DNA of 64,000 bases from assembly GCA_031213475.1 (NCBI GenBank), contig JARUPZ010000003.1, forward strand, positions 11,069,127 to 11,133,126, written 5' to 3'. Under the pieces are notes generated by a model. The model was not told where the DNA came from. It saw only the letters and a list, made by a program, of their open reading frames with translations, and did no database searches. The DNA comes from Nereocystis luetkeana. Taxonomy: Eukaryota > Sar > Phaeophyceae > Laminariales > Laminariaceae. Position numbers and translations under genes: made by a program. This document shows positions 10,451 to 20,639 of the stretch, piece by piece (position 1 is the stretch's first letter; each line of letters opens with the position of its first letter).

Positions 10451-10720
10451 ATGGGGGAAAAAGTATAAAAACCGATGAGGGGAGAAAAAAGGAAAAAAAT
10501 GGCAAACCAACGAAAAAAACAAATGAACAAACAACAACAAAAAAGGAAAAAGGGGAAACAGGAACGCGATTCGGGGGAAGAAGGGACGCGCTCGACGGGG
10601 AAAAGAAGAGATGGTAATAAACAAACGAAACAAACAAAAAATGAGGGGAAAAATAATGATGAAAAATAGGGGCAACAGGTACGCGATTCGGGGGGAGAAC
10701 GGACGCGCTCGACGGGATGG
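10451..10720. repeat. purine-rich tract with internal direct repeat, unit 1
   Basis: A/G-rich plus strand with (A)n and AAACAAAC pieces. The block ACAGG(A/T)ACGCGATTCGGGG..GGACGCGCTCGACGGG occurs twice (about 10557-10600 and 10676-10718), 118 bp apart. Confidence 0.7.
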
Positions 10721-11195
10721 GTAGTCGCGATGCCCCCCCTTCCTCCGTGTGCATTGTGAGAGTGATTTAGTCGATCGGCTAAGGTGGTTTGCTGTTGCTG
10801 ATGTTGTTGTTGGTGCAGTTACACCCCAGTCCGCCACACCCCGGCTGTCGCTATTTCGGGAGCGGCGCTAGGAGAGAGGTGGCTGGCTGGCTGGCTGGGT
10901 GCCTGCTCTCGCCAGATGTTTAGGCGAGGGCAGTGGCGATGGCGATGTCGGTAGGCACACCAGGCAGGCAAGGCACCTTTTAGAGACGAACGCGACGGCC
11001 CCGGTAATGCACCGGGCTCGCGTCCTCTGCGCTTTCAGAGGGATCATGGGGGTTTATTGACTGATGCATGGATGGTTGGATCGATGGATTGCATGTTGGA
11101 TGGGTGAATGGGTGGATGGGTGGGGGGATGGATTGAATGATTGATTGATAGGTGGATGGAAGAGGTATGGATTGATTGATTGATTGATTGATCCA
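10721..11195. repeat. mixed microsatellites (TGGC, GGAT, GATT), unit 1
   Basis: GCTGGCTGGCTGG near 10881, then GGATGGATGG/GGGTGGATGG and (GATT)n at about 11050-11195. A block around 10908-10975 (CGCCAGATGTTTAGGCGAGGG to GGCACACCAGGCAGG) recurs at about 11365-11430. Confidence 0.75.
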
Positions 11196-12690
11196 TTACT
11201 GTTTTGTGTTGGGGGAGACATTGCTCGCCGGTCCTGCTTTTGTTAGGGTACCGTTTTTCATTTTTGGGAGGAAGGATGAGACTCGCCCGTGGTGTTTACC
11301 TATCTGGGAAGGAAGGCTGAGGTGCCACCTCGTATGCGTATGTACGCCTTTTGTCTGCCTGACCCCGCCAGATGTTTAGGCGAGGGTCGTGGTGATGACG
11401 ATGTCGGTAGGCACACCAGGCAGGAAACACGAGCCCTAACGCTTTTGGCCTCAATTCACCGATATTTTTCTGCGCTCAGTGAGATATGGGGCATCCATGC
11501 TTTGTTTCTTGCTTTTTGAAGAGGAAATGGCGTTCGCCCCCGTCGCGCTCTTTTGTTGGGGGAGGAGGGGGTGACAGAACGGCAAATACTACAGCAGACG
11601 CTTCCACGGTTACTGCTGTGCATCTTTCGGAGGCGTATTTGTACCTTGGACGTCTCGTCATCCCTCTTGTCTTCACTTGGTACCCGCTTTTATTGAGACT
11701 TTGAATACTGGTAGGTGCTATTACTACAGTAGTTATATAGCAGCGGGATGGATCTGGCTTTTAACTTTGTTTGTGTTCGCGGAGGAAAAGTGATTCGCTC
11801 ACGTCGTCTTCAGTGTTTTGCATGTTGCTTTTTATCCAGAGAGGTTACATACGATTCTCGCCTGTATAGTACGATGTATGTAGCGCTTCGGATTTGGAAA
11901 CGACGTTGAGTTTGGGAGGTGATAGATGTCGAGGAGGGGATTTCCCGGCCGCAGTGCTGAACCGATAGGAGGGAAGGGAGAGGCGACGAATTCGTGTACG
12001 TACACACTTTTTGAAGAGACAACCTCGACGGTATCTGGGCATCGCGCTGACCCTCTTGTTAGTAGTGGCTATGTTACTCTGGTAATACATATATTATGGG
12101 TAGTTTTTTGTTTTGTTTTTCGTTTTGAAGAGAGAGCCAAAAGCCTCCTCGCCCGTGCAGTTTTGGTTCGGTTCGGGATACGAGAGGAGAGGGTGGGAGA
12201 GAAGAGGAGATGCTATGGCTCTGGCACGTGGTGTTTGCTTGGTTGGGGAGGGAAGGTAGATAGAGGAGTCCCCCACACCACGTGCACTCCTTGCCAAGCC
12301 CAGGCCGACAAGTGAAGGGAAAGGCCGGAACGTTTGGTTGGTTATCCCGCCGACTGACCGCGGGCTGTCTGCACTGTCTCGGGGGTGAATCGATGCATGG
12401 ATGGGTGCAAGGAGGCGCGTTTTTTCGTTGGATTGGGAAGGGACTTACTCGCCCTTCATCTTTGTGAGGGCCATTGGATTGGAGAGGAAGAACAGCTCTC
12501 GTTGTGTGTTTTTCGAGGGGGGTATTTTGGACTGGAGGGGGACTGACTCGCCCGTCATTTTGTTTATGTTAAAGGTTTAGATAGCCATGGCCAGTAGGGT
12601 ATGTACTGGTGCGTGTTGTTTTAGAGATGGAAAGGCCTCTGTGGATATGGCTCGCCCGCCATGGTTTGTATTTGGGGGGATTTATATATT
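11196..12690. other. gene-less stretch with recurring TCGCCCGT motif, unit 1
   Basis: Pieces on the theme GACTCGCCCGTCATTTTGTTT followed by G-rich sequence recur loosely near 11224, 11279, 11530, 11790, 12146, 12443, 12545 and 12650. They look like remains of an old tandem or dispersed repeat. No open frame has a recognisable domain. Confidence 0.45.
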
Positions 12691-12996
12691 AGGTGGAGGT
12701 AGAAGGTAGAGGGCAGTACAGCTAAGGTATTATACTTTTGGCCATCATCAAGGTTCTAGTGAGCAGCGCTATTATCAAGTCCAGTAAGTCTAGTTGTGTC
12801 ATCATGATGTGTCGCTTTATGTAGCACAGTCGTAGTTATTAGTGTTGGTGGTATATAGTCGTAACAGTAAGAAGCCGTCGATTTCATGGGTTCATCATGT
12901 TGATTTTGAGTCCACCTGTTGGGTAATAGGAGAGGGATGGCAGTCGCGCGCCACGCTCTTTCGGGTGGATTGTTTTATAGATACGTCGCATATTGC
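12691..12996. other. no recognisable features
   Basis: Nothing assignable on either strand. Confidence 0.45.
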
Positions 12997-13208
12997 ACAG
13001 GTGACCGAGACACCCCCCCCCCTGCACAATGCAGGCGTAAACAAATCCTTGTAGAAAAGTAGAACAATCTAGCGAACCCCACAAAGTGTCGATAACCTAT
13101 CAATTCGGTATACGACTGTTAATACTGGTGTGCTATATTGTTCGACGTCTCCACAAGGATTATTTTATGCCCACATTGTGCAGGGGGGGAGGGGTCCCAG
13201 CCACCTGT
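12997..13208. mobile_element. 212-bp foldback / MITE-like element, unit 1
   Basis: The left arm starting ACAGGTGACC and running through CCCCCCTGCACAATG, AAATCCTTGT and GAACAAT is matched, inverted, by the right arm ending GCCACCTGT. The arms are about 85 nt with roughly 80% identity, separated by about 45 nt. No transposase is present. Copies at 29902-30113 and 49390-49602 sit at the same place in units 2 and 3. Confidence 0.7.
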
Positions 13209-15467
13209 GTAGCATTGACGGTGCAGGCAAGGGGTCGATCGGGAGGTGTGCTCTCTAGCCTCTCGTCCAGGCCGGTGTGCGCGCTACATCTATTGGTGCA
13301 TTATTTGTACCGTGCCAGGGTGGAGAGCATGTCGCGTGTTGGGGTTAGGGGAGGTAGGGAGGGAGCGTGTCGGGTATTGGGGCAGTCATCGTACAGTGTT
13401 CCTTTTAGTCCAGGCTGTTGTGCTTAGCGTACCGTACATGCGTTAACTACACCGTGCCGGGAGGGAACGTTGTCTGTCATGTCTGGAGACCATTTGAGGC
13501 CCCTCGCCCCTTTTTTGCGATGCTGCTGTTGGAGGCTGGCGCTGCTTGTTTGTCAAGCAGACGCCGTGCGTGCCACATGGGAGCATCGTATCACACCCGG
13601 AACGTATAGGCTCGGTTAAAGTAAACTCCTCCTGGCTGGTGTTAGCAGCAGTGCAGCAGCAGCTGTTGTTTACGCGTTGCACCGTGCCGGACTAATCTCC
13701 TGGCTGGTGTGCGCAGCAGTACAGCTGTGGTTGTACTTGTAGGACGCTTCATTCACCGGACCGGGACTGAGCTTGTTGGGGACTGCCTTTCAACCCCTCC
13801 CCCCACCCCCCTCCCCTGTTCCCCCCACCCCCGGCTCCCCTGCTCCGTTATGCTGTTTGTTGTTGTAGAAATGACTTTGGGGGTGTAGGAAAAGCCTCCT
13901 GCTTCGTGAGAGCTGCATGCATGAAATAGAGCACTACCTCATCAATATGGGGTGGGAAGCCGCGATGTTCGTTGTCGTCTGTGTTCCCGTATTACACGCT
14001 ACCTGGTAGACTACACTCCCACGTATTTCGAAGCTGGTTCTCTCGACAATGGGGAAGGTGCAAACGCCGAGCGATTCTTCTATGGAAATATCTCGATGGG
14101 CCACCATTTTTTGCCCCCCGTGCCTAGAAGAAACTCGGCTTGGAAATTCGTCCTAGGGTGTGTATGTTATCTTGATTGTAGTATACGGTATCTGACGGTG
14201 GGCATAGAGAATAGCGTTTTGAAGTTTGTTTGTGGTTGCTGCAATTCTTGTTGCATCTTGGTCAACTAGTTGTTGCCTTTTGCTCGAAGTATTTGCATCT
14301 TATTGTATATTTTGCTTTCTGCATTTTTTCGGTGTGTTGTTTACGTAGTAGTCGTGCGTTTGCTTTTTGCATCGTGCGTAGATGATACACAGCGCGTATA
14401 GTACAGGGTATTGGGTTTTATAATATTTTTGGCTTTTATGTTTTTGTGTTTTTGCAGAACTTTGCTTGTTTTTTGTGGGTGTTCTGTTTGTGTAGATGGA
14501 TGATACAGATATACCTGGTAGCGCGTAGGAAACTGTGTACCAGGTATGTACTTATGACATCAGGCATATTTCTGTGCTGTATGCTTAGCTGTGCTCGCCG
14601 CCCTGCCATAACCGCGCCCCGGTCGGCTTAACGGAGCAGCACTGGCGCGCACACCAGCAGCAAGCAGCGCTGCCTGGAGTTATTTTGGGGGGGCGTTATG
14701 CATATTTCTCTATTTTGGGGGGCATATCAATCGCTTAAGGCCGGTGCAGGGCGAGCGATGGTGTCGGGTCCGTTGGTGGGCGAGTGGGCGAGTGCAGGCG
14801 GGGGGGCGGAGGTAGGACGAGGAATCGTCGAGGGAGGCGGAGGGAGGAAGGGCGAGGGACGAGGAGCGGTTGGGAGTTTTGAAAAATGGTTGCCTACCTA
14901 TCTATATGTGTGTACTAGGTATCATATAGTTCGAAGTATGCGAGTACCTCTTGTGATTGCTCTTGGGGGGAGAATAGAGAGCTTTTGCCGGCTGCGGGGG
15001 AACTGTATGTGATGCATGTGGTGTATCAGGTGTATGTGATTTGTATGGTCTGGTGTACAATAGGCCGAAGGTGGAGATACTACAATCGTAGTTCTTACTG
15101 TGCAGACACACACACGTGCCGAACTGTTTGCGGCGGTTCGGTAAATAAGCGGAACGATGAAATAATGGATATTGATATTGAGGAGGAAAACATGGCGAGG
15201 AATCGACAATTATTGATGTATGATACCACGTCTTGAGATCAGTCTACTTGAGTATATCGTCGGGGTCATCAACATCACCACGAAAAACCTGTTAGCATCA
15301 CTATGGTGGGAATCAATGATCGTCGTCATCAACAATTGAATTAATGCCATTGTCGCCGCCTATCTATTTGTCACGTGCCTAACGTTTGGAGCATTCAGTC
15401 GCGCACTGGCGATTGTAGTGTTCGATGCGGTTTGTACATTCTTGGTATTTCTTGCAGAAGTAGATGG
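13209..15467. other. no recognised gene; C-rich run and repeated CACCGTGCCGG, unit 1
   Basis: CACCGTGCCGG-like pieces with nearby CTCCTGGCTGGTGT occur several times between 13310 and 13710. A strongly C-rich run lies at about 13788-13850. A 105-codon plus-strand frame at 13952-14269 is present in all three units, but its differences between units are mainly amino-acid-changing, so selection on it is not supported. The rest has no assignable content. Confidence 0.5.
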
Positions 15468-15556
15468 AAGCTTCCATGGAAGCGTAGTCTACTTCCTTCC
15501 ATGTGTGCGGAAGCTTCCACAAGCTTCCATTTTTGAATTTCCATGGAAGCTTCCAC
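15468..15556. repeat. cluster of TTCCATGGAAGC palindromes, unit 1
   Basis: GGAAGCTTCC and TTCCATGGAA palindromes occur repeatedly in 90 bp, so several nested hairpins are possible. The cluster is conserved in units 2 and 3 and extended in unit 2. Confidence 0.75.
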
Positions 15557-16962
15557 GAGCTACGAGTACATATTTATTTCCGCTGGTTTCCGTGAACTTC
15601 CTACAGTAGAGGGCGTGTTAATGTTCTTCCCTTACATCTTTGCATCCCCTTCAACAGGGGCCGCTTTGAATCATTGCATCCCCTCCCCTTGTTCTTCTCT
15701 CCCTCCTTACGCCCCCCTCCCTGCCCCGGTTCCCTCCCCCGCCCCCGTTTCTCCCATCCCTGCGCCCCCAAGCCTGTCCGTTTATCTATTGGGGTTGTCC
15801 GCACAATTGATTTCGGAGACTGCCCACTTATCTATTCGAATTGTCGGATGACTTTGGGTGCTGTCGATAAACTAGGAAAGTCTGGGCAGTAGGGCCAGAT
15901 GGCTGTCTATTCATAGCATTTGCCCCGATAACCGAATTCAAGTCGTGTCTTATCACGCATGCAAGCATAGGCCACAGTAGACAATACCAGGTATATTGCA
16001 ATAGGAACCTATTCATAGGCAGTAGTCCTGGTGTTGTCTTTTGTCCAGGGTGTGATAAACGTTGTATCATCCAATCAGCGCGCGACTACGCTGATTCATA
16101 ACAGGGGCATGTGATCATCAGACAGACGGCCACGATGACATTGATCCAATTGGCAATTGACGATTGGCGATATTGATGATCATTGATGACCATCATATTG
16201 ATGCTACCAGGTTATTTAAGGTGGTATTGATGGCCACAACGCTATACTTGAGTATGCCTGGTATCATATCATATATCGATTGATGGATTTTCCTTAGAAA
16301 CCGATTGTAAAAGGATCAACTCCTCATATCATTCCCCTCGTTGTTCATTCATTATCCCGCGTAGTGTTCCTAATCCTCGAATTGTACTAAATCGTCGTGG
16401 ACAGTTGGACGTGACTCACTCTATCTACTCCAGCAGTGATAACTGCGGAAGTATCTCCTACGTACTGTAGCCTATCATACACCAGATCAAATACGCCAGA
16501 AACACCACCACATACGTTACATACACAACATGACAGCCTGCCCAACGTCCGTGACAGCCCCCTACTCTTCCCCCCAAGGTAAACAAAGAGGTGCTTGTAT
16601 GATACGTAGTACACACGTACAGCTTGCCCAAGGTCCGTAACACCCCCCTCTCTCCCCCACAAGGTAAACCGAAGAGGTGCTCGTATACCAGGGGCGTATG
16701 ATACGGCAGTACGCTTACAAATAGGTCACACTCAATTTCTAACCGCTAGTCGCCCTGTGCTTTTCTTACGTGTGCTGCACTCCGCCGCCAATCCAAGAAA
16801 GCAACAAACGAAACAGTACAGGAGAGTTATTTCCCCTCTGCAGTAATCACAAAAAAAGAAACACGACCGGCGAATAATATCCTTTCGAATCCAGCATCAA
16901 CAAAAAAGTCTATCCATCCTTTTTTCTTTTTTCACCCATCAATCTATCAATCCACCCGCTGT
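15557..16962. other. no recognised gene; C-rich tract at 15690-15775, unit 1
   Basis: The tract has runs of C on the plus strand (G-run rich on the minus strand). Around 16120-16200 there are short overlapping palindromes on the theme GATGATCATTGATGACCATC. TACCAGG heptamer at 15985-15993 (see findings). Confidence 0.5.
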
Positions 16963-17042
16963 CTCAAAAGCGCAGAAACCGGCCAGTCGGCGAGATGGCT
17001 TAGATAGGCACCTCGCCGACTGACCGTTTCTGCACTTTTGAG
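16963..17042. repeat. 80-bp hairpin element, unit 1
   Basis: CTCAAAAGCGCAGAAAC..CAGTCGGCGAG is matched by CTCGCCGACTG..TTTCTGCACTTTTGAG after a 17-nt loop. The stem is about 31 bp with three differences. Outside it, ATCAATC and GATTGAT stretches extend the inverted symmetry to about 16934-17067. The hairpin is conserved in all three units with a few changes, including T-rich substitutions in unit 2. Confidence 0.8.
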
Positions 17043-17712
17043 ATATGGCTGCATTGATTGATTGATGGAGGATGTTCTCTATGTTGGCAATTCCTGCGGG
17101 CTCTTCGCTTATAGGTCTAAGTTCGGTAAGGTGTGCACGTGGCGTGGGTAATACCTCTACCTTCCACACACCTCAAAAAAAGGGCCACATCCTCTCCTCA
17201 TTCCAAAACAATGAAAACAAAAGTGTGCCGGGAGATAAGCCATTTTTATAGCTCTTTCTCCCAGACGAAAACAAAAACATACTGGTATGTATATATCATC
17301 TATAGTGCCTCTAGAGGGTACCCACTGAGAAGGTCCGCGCTATGCTCAGAGACCATCGAAGATGCTTCAGCAAAACGGGTGTATTACACACAGTCCATCA
17401 CCTTTCTACTCTTGCATCCCATCGGTTGGAAACCAAAAATACAGCATGGGGGGCGAGCAACTCCCTCTCCAAAAAACAAAAAGAAAACATTCCTTGTCTC
17501 TCATTGAGTGCAGAAATGACTGCTGCGTGTGGTCGCGGCTGCGGTGGAGTCTTCGACATAGAAGGCGCTTTCTAGCTTCTATGGCCCGAGGCGCTTCCGC
17601 TGCTCCGGATAGTCCAGGTGGTTCATCATCAGGAGGAGACGGTGGTCGCTTGTGCAATTGCCAGTATCGTCCTAGGCCTCCAGGACGTCGGCGAGGCGCG
17701 TATAGCTCGAGC
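17043..17712. other. no recognised gene, unit 1
   Basis: Overlapping plus and minus frames around 17342-17700 are open in all three units, but most unit-to-unit differences change amino acids in each frame, which argues against coding. Confidence 0.45.
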
Positions 17713-17768
17713 GTGGGGTGGGGTGGGGTGAGGTGGGTTAGGGTTAGGGTTAGGGTGAGGTTAGGGTA
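17713..17768 (+). repeat. GGGGT repeats and short telomere-like run, unit 1
   Basis: GGTGGGGTGGGGTGAGG runs into three TTAGGG units, then TGAGGTTAGGG. Unit 2 has two TTAGGG units here and unit 3 has one interrupted by TTATGG. It is an interstitial TTAGGG-like run and too short to be a telomere. Confidence 0.8.
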
Positions 17769-18890
17769 CGGTGTTGTTGTTTATACCAAGTGTATACCAG
17801 GTATGATACTCGTACGGTGTCCCTGGACCACAGCTGTGCTCTTGTACATACATACATACTGCAGGGTCCACAGTAGTATGGCGTTTTCGTAAATATTGCC
17901 CCTTGAAAACGCCGACGCAATAACGCAAGTTCAAGACCTTGACATTGATGATAGTGGTCACAAGTGGGCATTGGAAGGACGTGTAGACAAACAACATGAA
18001 AAAGAGCGAAATGCAACAAAATCAAAGAAAACAAAAAAGCCTATTCGCGAAACAAGGTCAGTTATGTAAAGTATGCACCTCTACAGCAACTATGTTCTAT
18101 TTGCCGGCCCAATAACAGTTATCCTCATGTAAGGGAGGTGCGTCCTCACTGTTGCTGCTGCTGCTTGTGCTGCTTGAACAAATACGGGCGCTGGGTGTCA
18201 AGCCAATACATAACAGTCATGGGGTGTGATGGAATGATCACATACAGAGGGCGTGTCTTAACTCCCACCGAAGAGCATGGGAACGGGCGGAACGGAACGA
18301 GGCTGTTCGTGGTCATTCGTTCCGTTCCTACCTACAAAAACGTGTTTGGGACCATGCAGAATCCTGGGCCTCGCCAGCTGAATCGGCACGAACGGTATAT
18401 TTTGCATATACCAAAGCAAATTGGTGTCAACATCCATCTTCGGATCTTCGGTGGTGTCCATCTACATCAAATAATCTGCTATTTGTTCCCGTTCGGTCGG
18501 GCCGTTCCGTCCTCCCAAACAAGAAAAAGGGGTCCAACACTTCTTCTTCCTCTTCCTAGATACCAGGTATACTGTTTTACTCGGGCTGCACTGAATCTAT
18601 TCGTTTCCGACAACCAATCAACACCAATTCATGCGGCAAATAATAATAATCCATTCGGTTCGTTCAATGCTCTCTGGGGGGGGTTAACACCCCGAGTACC
18701 ATACTTCGTCTTTCGGCACGGCGATCACATGGGTGATCCACAAGTCTTTTAAGTACGCGCGTTTATGTACACAACGTGACGGAAAGGCATTCAAACACTG
18801 GGAGATGTTGGCGGCACAAGCAGACAGGCAGGAAGCCAGACAGACAGAAAGGAAGGCAGCAGGCCAACAGATAGTCACGGCAAATAATAT
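17769..18890. other. unassigned segment with frames on both strands, unit 1
   Basis: A plus frame of 204 codons (18138-18752) overlaps a minus frame of 67 codons (18258-18461). The minus frame has a more protein-like composition and in unit 2 extends to 86 codons (38498-38758). I recognise neither. The plus frame is broken in unit 2 by loss of the 7-base TACCAGG and of a 94-bp segment near 18080-18175. Confidence 0.3.
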
Positions 18891-19312
18891 AGGCAAGGCA
18901 AGGCAGATACGGTGAGCGAGCAAGCACGGCAAGCGAGGCAAGCAAGGCAAGCAAGGCAAGCGAGACAAGCAAGGCAAAGCAAGGCAAGCAAGGCAAGCAA
19001 GGCAAGCAAGGCAAGCAAGGCAAGCAAGACAAGCAAGGCGAGCAAGGCAAGCAAGGCAAGCGAGGCAAGCGAGGCAAGCAAGGCAAGCAAGGCAAGCAAG
19101 GCAAGCAAGGCAAGCAAGGCAAGCAAGGCAAGCAAGGCAAGGCAAGCAAGGCAGGCAAGGCAAGACAAGCGAGGCAAGCAAGGCAAGCAAGGCAAGCAAG
19201 GCAAGCAAGGCAAGCGAGGCAAGCAAGGCAAGCAAGGCAAGCAAGACAAGCGAGGCAGGCAAGGCAAGCCAGGCAAGCCAGGCAAGCAAGGCAAGCAAGG
19301 CAAAGCAAGGAG
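18891..19312. repeat. 9-bp minisatellite (CAAGGCAAG)n, unit 1
   Basis: About 400 bp of CAAGGCAAG with variants (CGAGGCAAG, CAAGACAAG, CAGGCAAGG). The period of nine keeps all frames open, giving Lys-Ala-Ser, Arg-Gln-Ala and Leu-Ala-Cys type repeats that are not genes. It lies immediately downstream of the splice donor of the VPS15-like exon, so it would sit in that gene's first intron. The array is about 735 bp in unit 2 and 690 bp in unit 3. Confidence 0.9.
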
Positions 19313-19380
19313 GCTACGAGTACCAACAAGGAGGTCTCGAGGTCTCACAACAAAGACGATGCTGCACTTTCTCCACTCAC

Positions 19381-19520
19381 TGGTAGCTCTTGATGAATTC
19401 CCCGTTCGCCAGCTTTTTAACGTAGACCACTTTGGACAGGTCGTGCTGAAGTATCACGCGAGCATCGGCGGCCGATGGTTGCGCTCCGCCAGCGTAGGTG
19501 TGGGACGAGGCATTGCCCAT
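19381..19520 (-). CDS. VPS15: VPS15/PIK3R4-like first coding exon, intact (unit 1)
   Basis: The minus-strand reading starts at the ATG at 19520 in the context ACCATGG and encodes 46 codons plus two bases. It ends at CCA followed by GTGAGT, a good splice donor at 19380. The peptide begins MGNASS, an N-myristoylation-type start, and continues to [23 protein letters not shown]15 (the pseudokinase regulatory subunit of the class III PI3-kinase VPS34, on endosomal and autophagic membranes) starts with MGN and has a segment of the type HDL-x-x-x-Y-x-K-x-LGxxRFLK at the same distance from the N-terminus. The match is from memory of the family and is moderate. No further VPS15 exon (kinase-like, HEAT or WD40 part) was recognised downstream on the minus strand, so this may be a captured gene fragment. 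The upstream frame is open for about 40 codons without an ATG. Confidence 0.55.
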
Positions 19521-20322
19521 GGTGTACGCTGCTGCTGTCTTCTCATGATAGGACTTTCGCTCGACGACGGAGGGATGCTGTGTGGAATGATGCTCCCCGA
19601 TCTCAGCACCTGCTCCTAGATCGATGATTTTTCTCCAACAACGTCTTCATCATCTCCCACCCATGGGAATTGCGAGGCGTGTCAGCCATCTAGAGAGATA
19701 CCACAGCAGCAACTAGCAGCACACACGCTGAAAAACAGGTGCCTTTGCAACGTTTGGTTTCCATTTTCCGCCCGACGGAATAAAGCCTCCATATCTATAC
19801 GTGTAAAAAACAATTTTGGATCCTGTGTCCAGTGCACACACTCAGCACACAGAACATCACAGCGCACGTGGGGGTGGGGGCGGGGACGGGGGCGGGGGGC
19901 CGCGGCGGTGGCGCCCACCCCCGAAGGCAGGTGGCGTGAAGGGTCAGAGAGTGTGGAAGGGATTGGAGCAAGGCCCTGCCGAAGCCCCCACCGAAGCCGC
20001 CGTTAGGTGCGGAGTCCTGCAGTCGCCACAACAATGGAGACTACGGCTATTCATAGGTGGGTGATTTATTGTTTATCTAGGGACACGCGGTGGGGGGCGG
20101 GGGCGGGGCATGGTGCAGGTAGGGCTTCTGCCCTTTGCCTGACTCTCAGGTGGGTACGTAGGGCGGATACTTTTCTCGTTCGGGTGTGGGTTTGCTTGCG
20201 ACAATCACGTTGGTTTGGACCGCCTCGCACATGTCGTTCAGAACACGGTCTACCACAGGTGCCACTCCGTATACTTGGTGTACAGCATTACTACGGCTGT
20301 TTGTTAACCCTGGAATAGGACT
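19521..20322. other. presumed 5' region of the VPS15-like exon, unit 1
   Basis: If the exon is expressed, its promoter and leader lie here on the minus strand. I see no convincing TATA box. A G-rich run at 19868-19905 (GGGGGTGGGGGCGGGG type) and another at 20090-20110 could form quadruplexes. No other gene was recognised. Confidence 0.4.
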
Positions 20323-20385
20323 GCAGTCCCGTTTTGGGGACAAATTACTCAGCATTTGAATGGTTTGTCCCCCAAACGGGACTGC
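20323..20385. repeat. 63-bp foldback, unit 1
   Basis: Arms of 22 nt, GCAGTCCCGTTTTGGGGAC and its inverted partner ending GGGACTGC, differ at one position and enclose a 19-nt loop. The copies in units 2 and 3 have the same length. Confidence 0.85.
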
Positions 20386-20639
20386 ACTCCTAAACAGGTT
20401 GGGACTGCTGTACCAACAGCAGTAGATCCTCTACGTACTCCTCTACTGCTGCTGTTGTTGCAGATCCTATTCCGGCACGTAGCCTGCCTCTCCCCTAAGA
20501 TATCTCGTTTTGTTCCCTCTCTCTGTTTTGCCACAAGTCCCAGCTAAGTTCTCTGCGTATTTGGGTTCTCTGGCTTGACTGTTATGTCCTCTGCAAAATG
20601 CGATGTGCCTCTGGTACAATTTACTTGTTCGGCTTGCCT
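20386..20639. other. no recognised gene, unit 1
   Basis: CTG/CAG-rich stretch with TACTGCTG runs; nothing assignable. Confidence 0.45.

Noticed and set aside
9309-10754. 481-codon minus-strand frame (and similar frames at 26476-27647, 46030-47133 and 62906-63991) as a Pro/Arg-rich repeat protein
   Set aside because: The frame exists because the repeat period is 198 bp, a multiple of three. Other frames on both strands are open too, and frames change register where a copy carries one extra base.
13952-14269. 105-codon gene conserved in three units
   Set aside because: Conservation is explained by the recent array. The differences between units change amino acids rather than being silent.
17713-17768. 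True telomere
   Set aside because: Only one to three TTAGGG units, embedded in unique and repeated sequence on both sides.
18891-19312. CRISPR-like array
   Set aside because: Units are contiguous 9-mers without unique spacers, and the setting is eukaryotic.
18684-19619. Long Leu-Ala-Cys, Lys-Ala-Ser or Arg-Gln-Ala frames as membrane or repeat proteins (also at 38984-39934 and 55125-56048)
   Set aside because: Produced by the 9-bp minisatellite, which has no stop codon in any frame.
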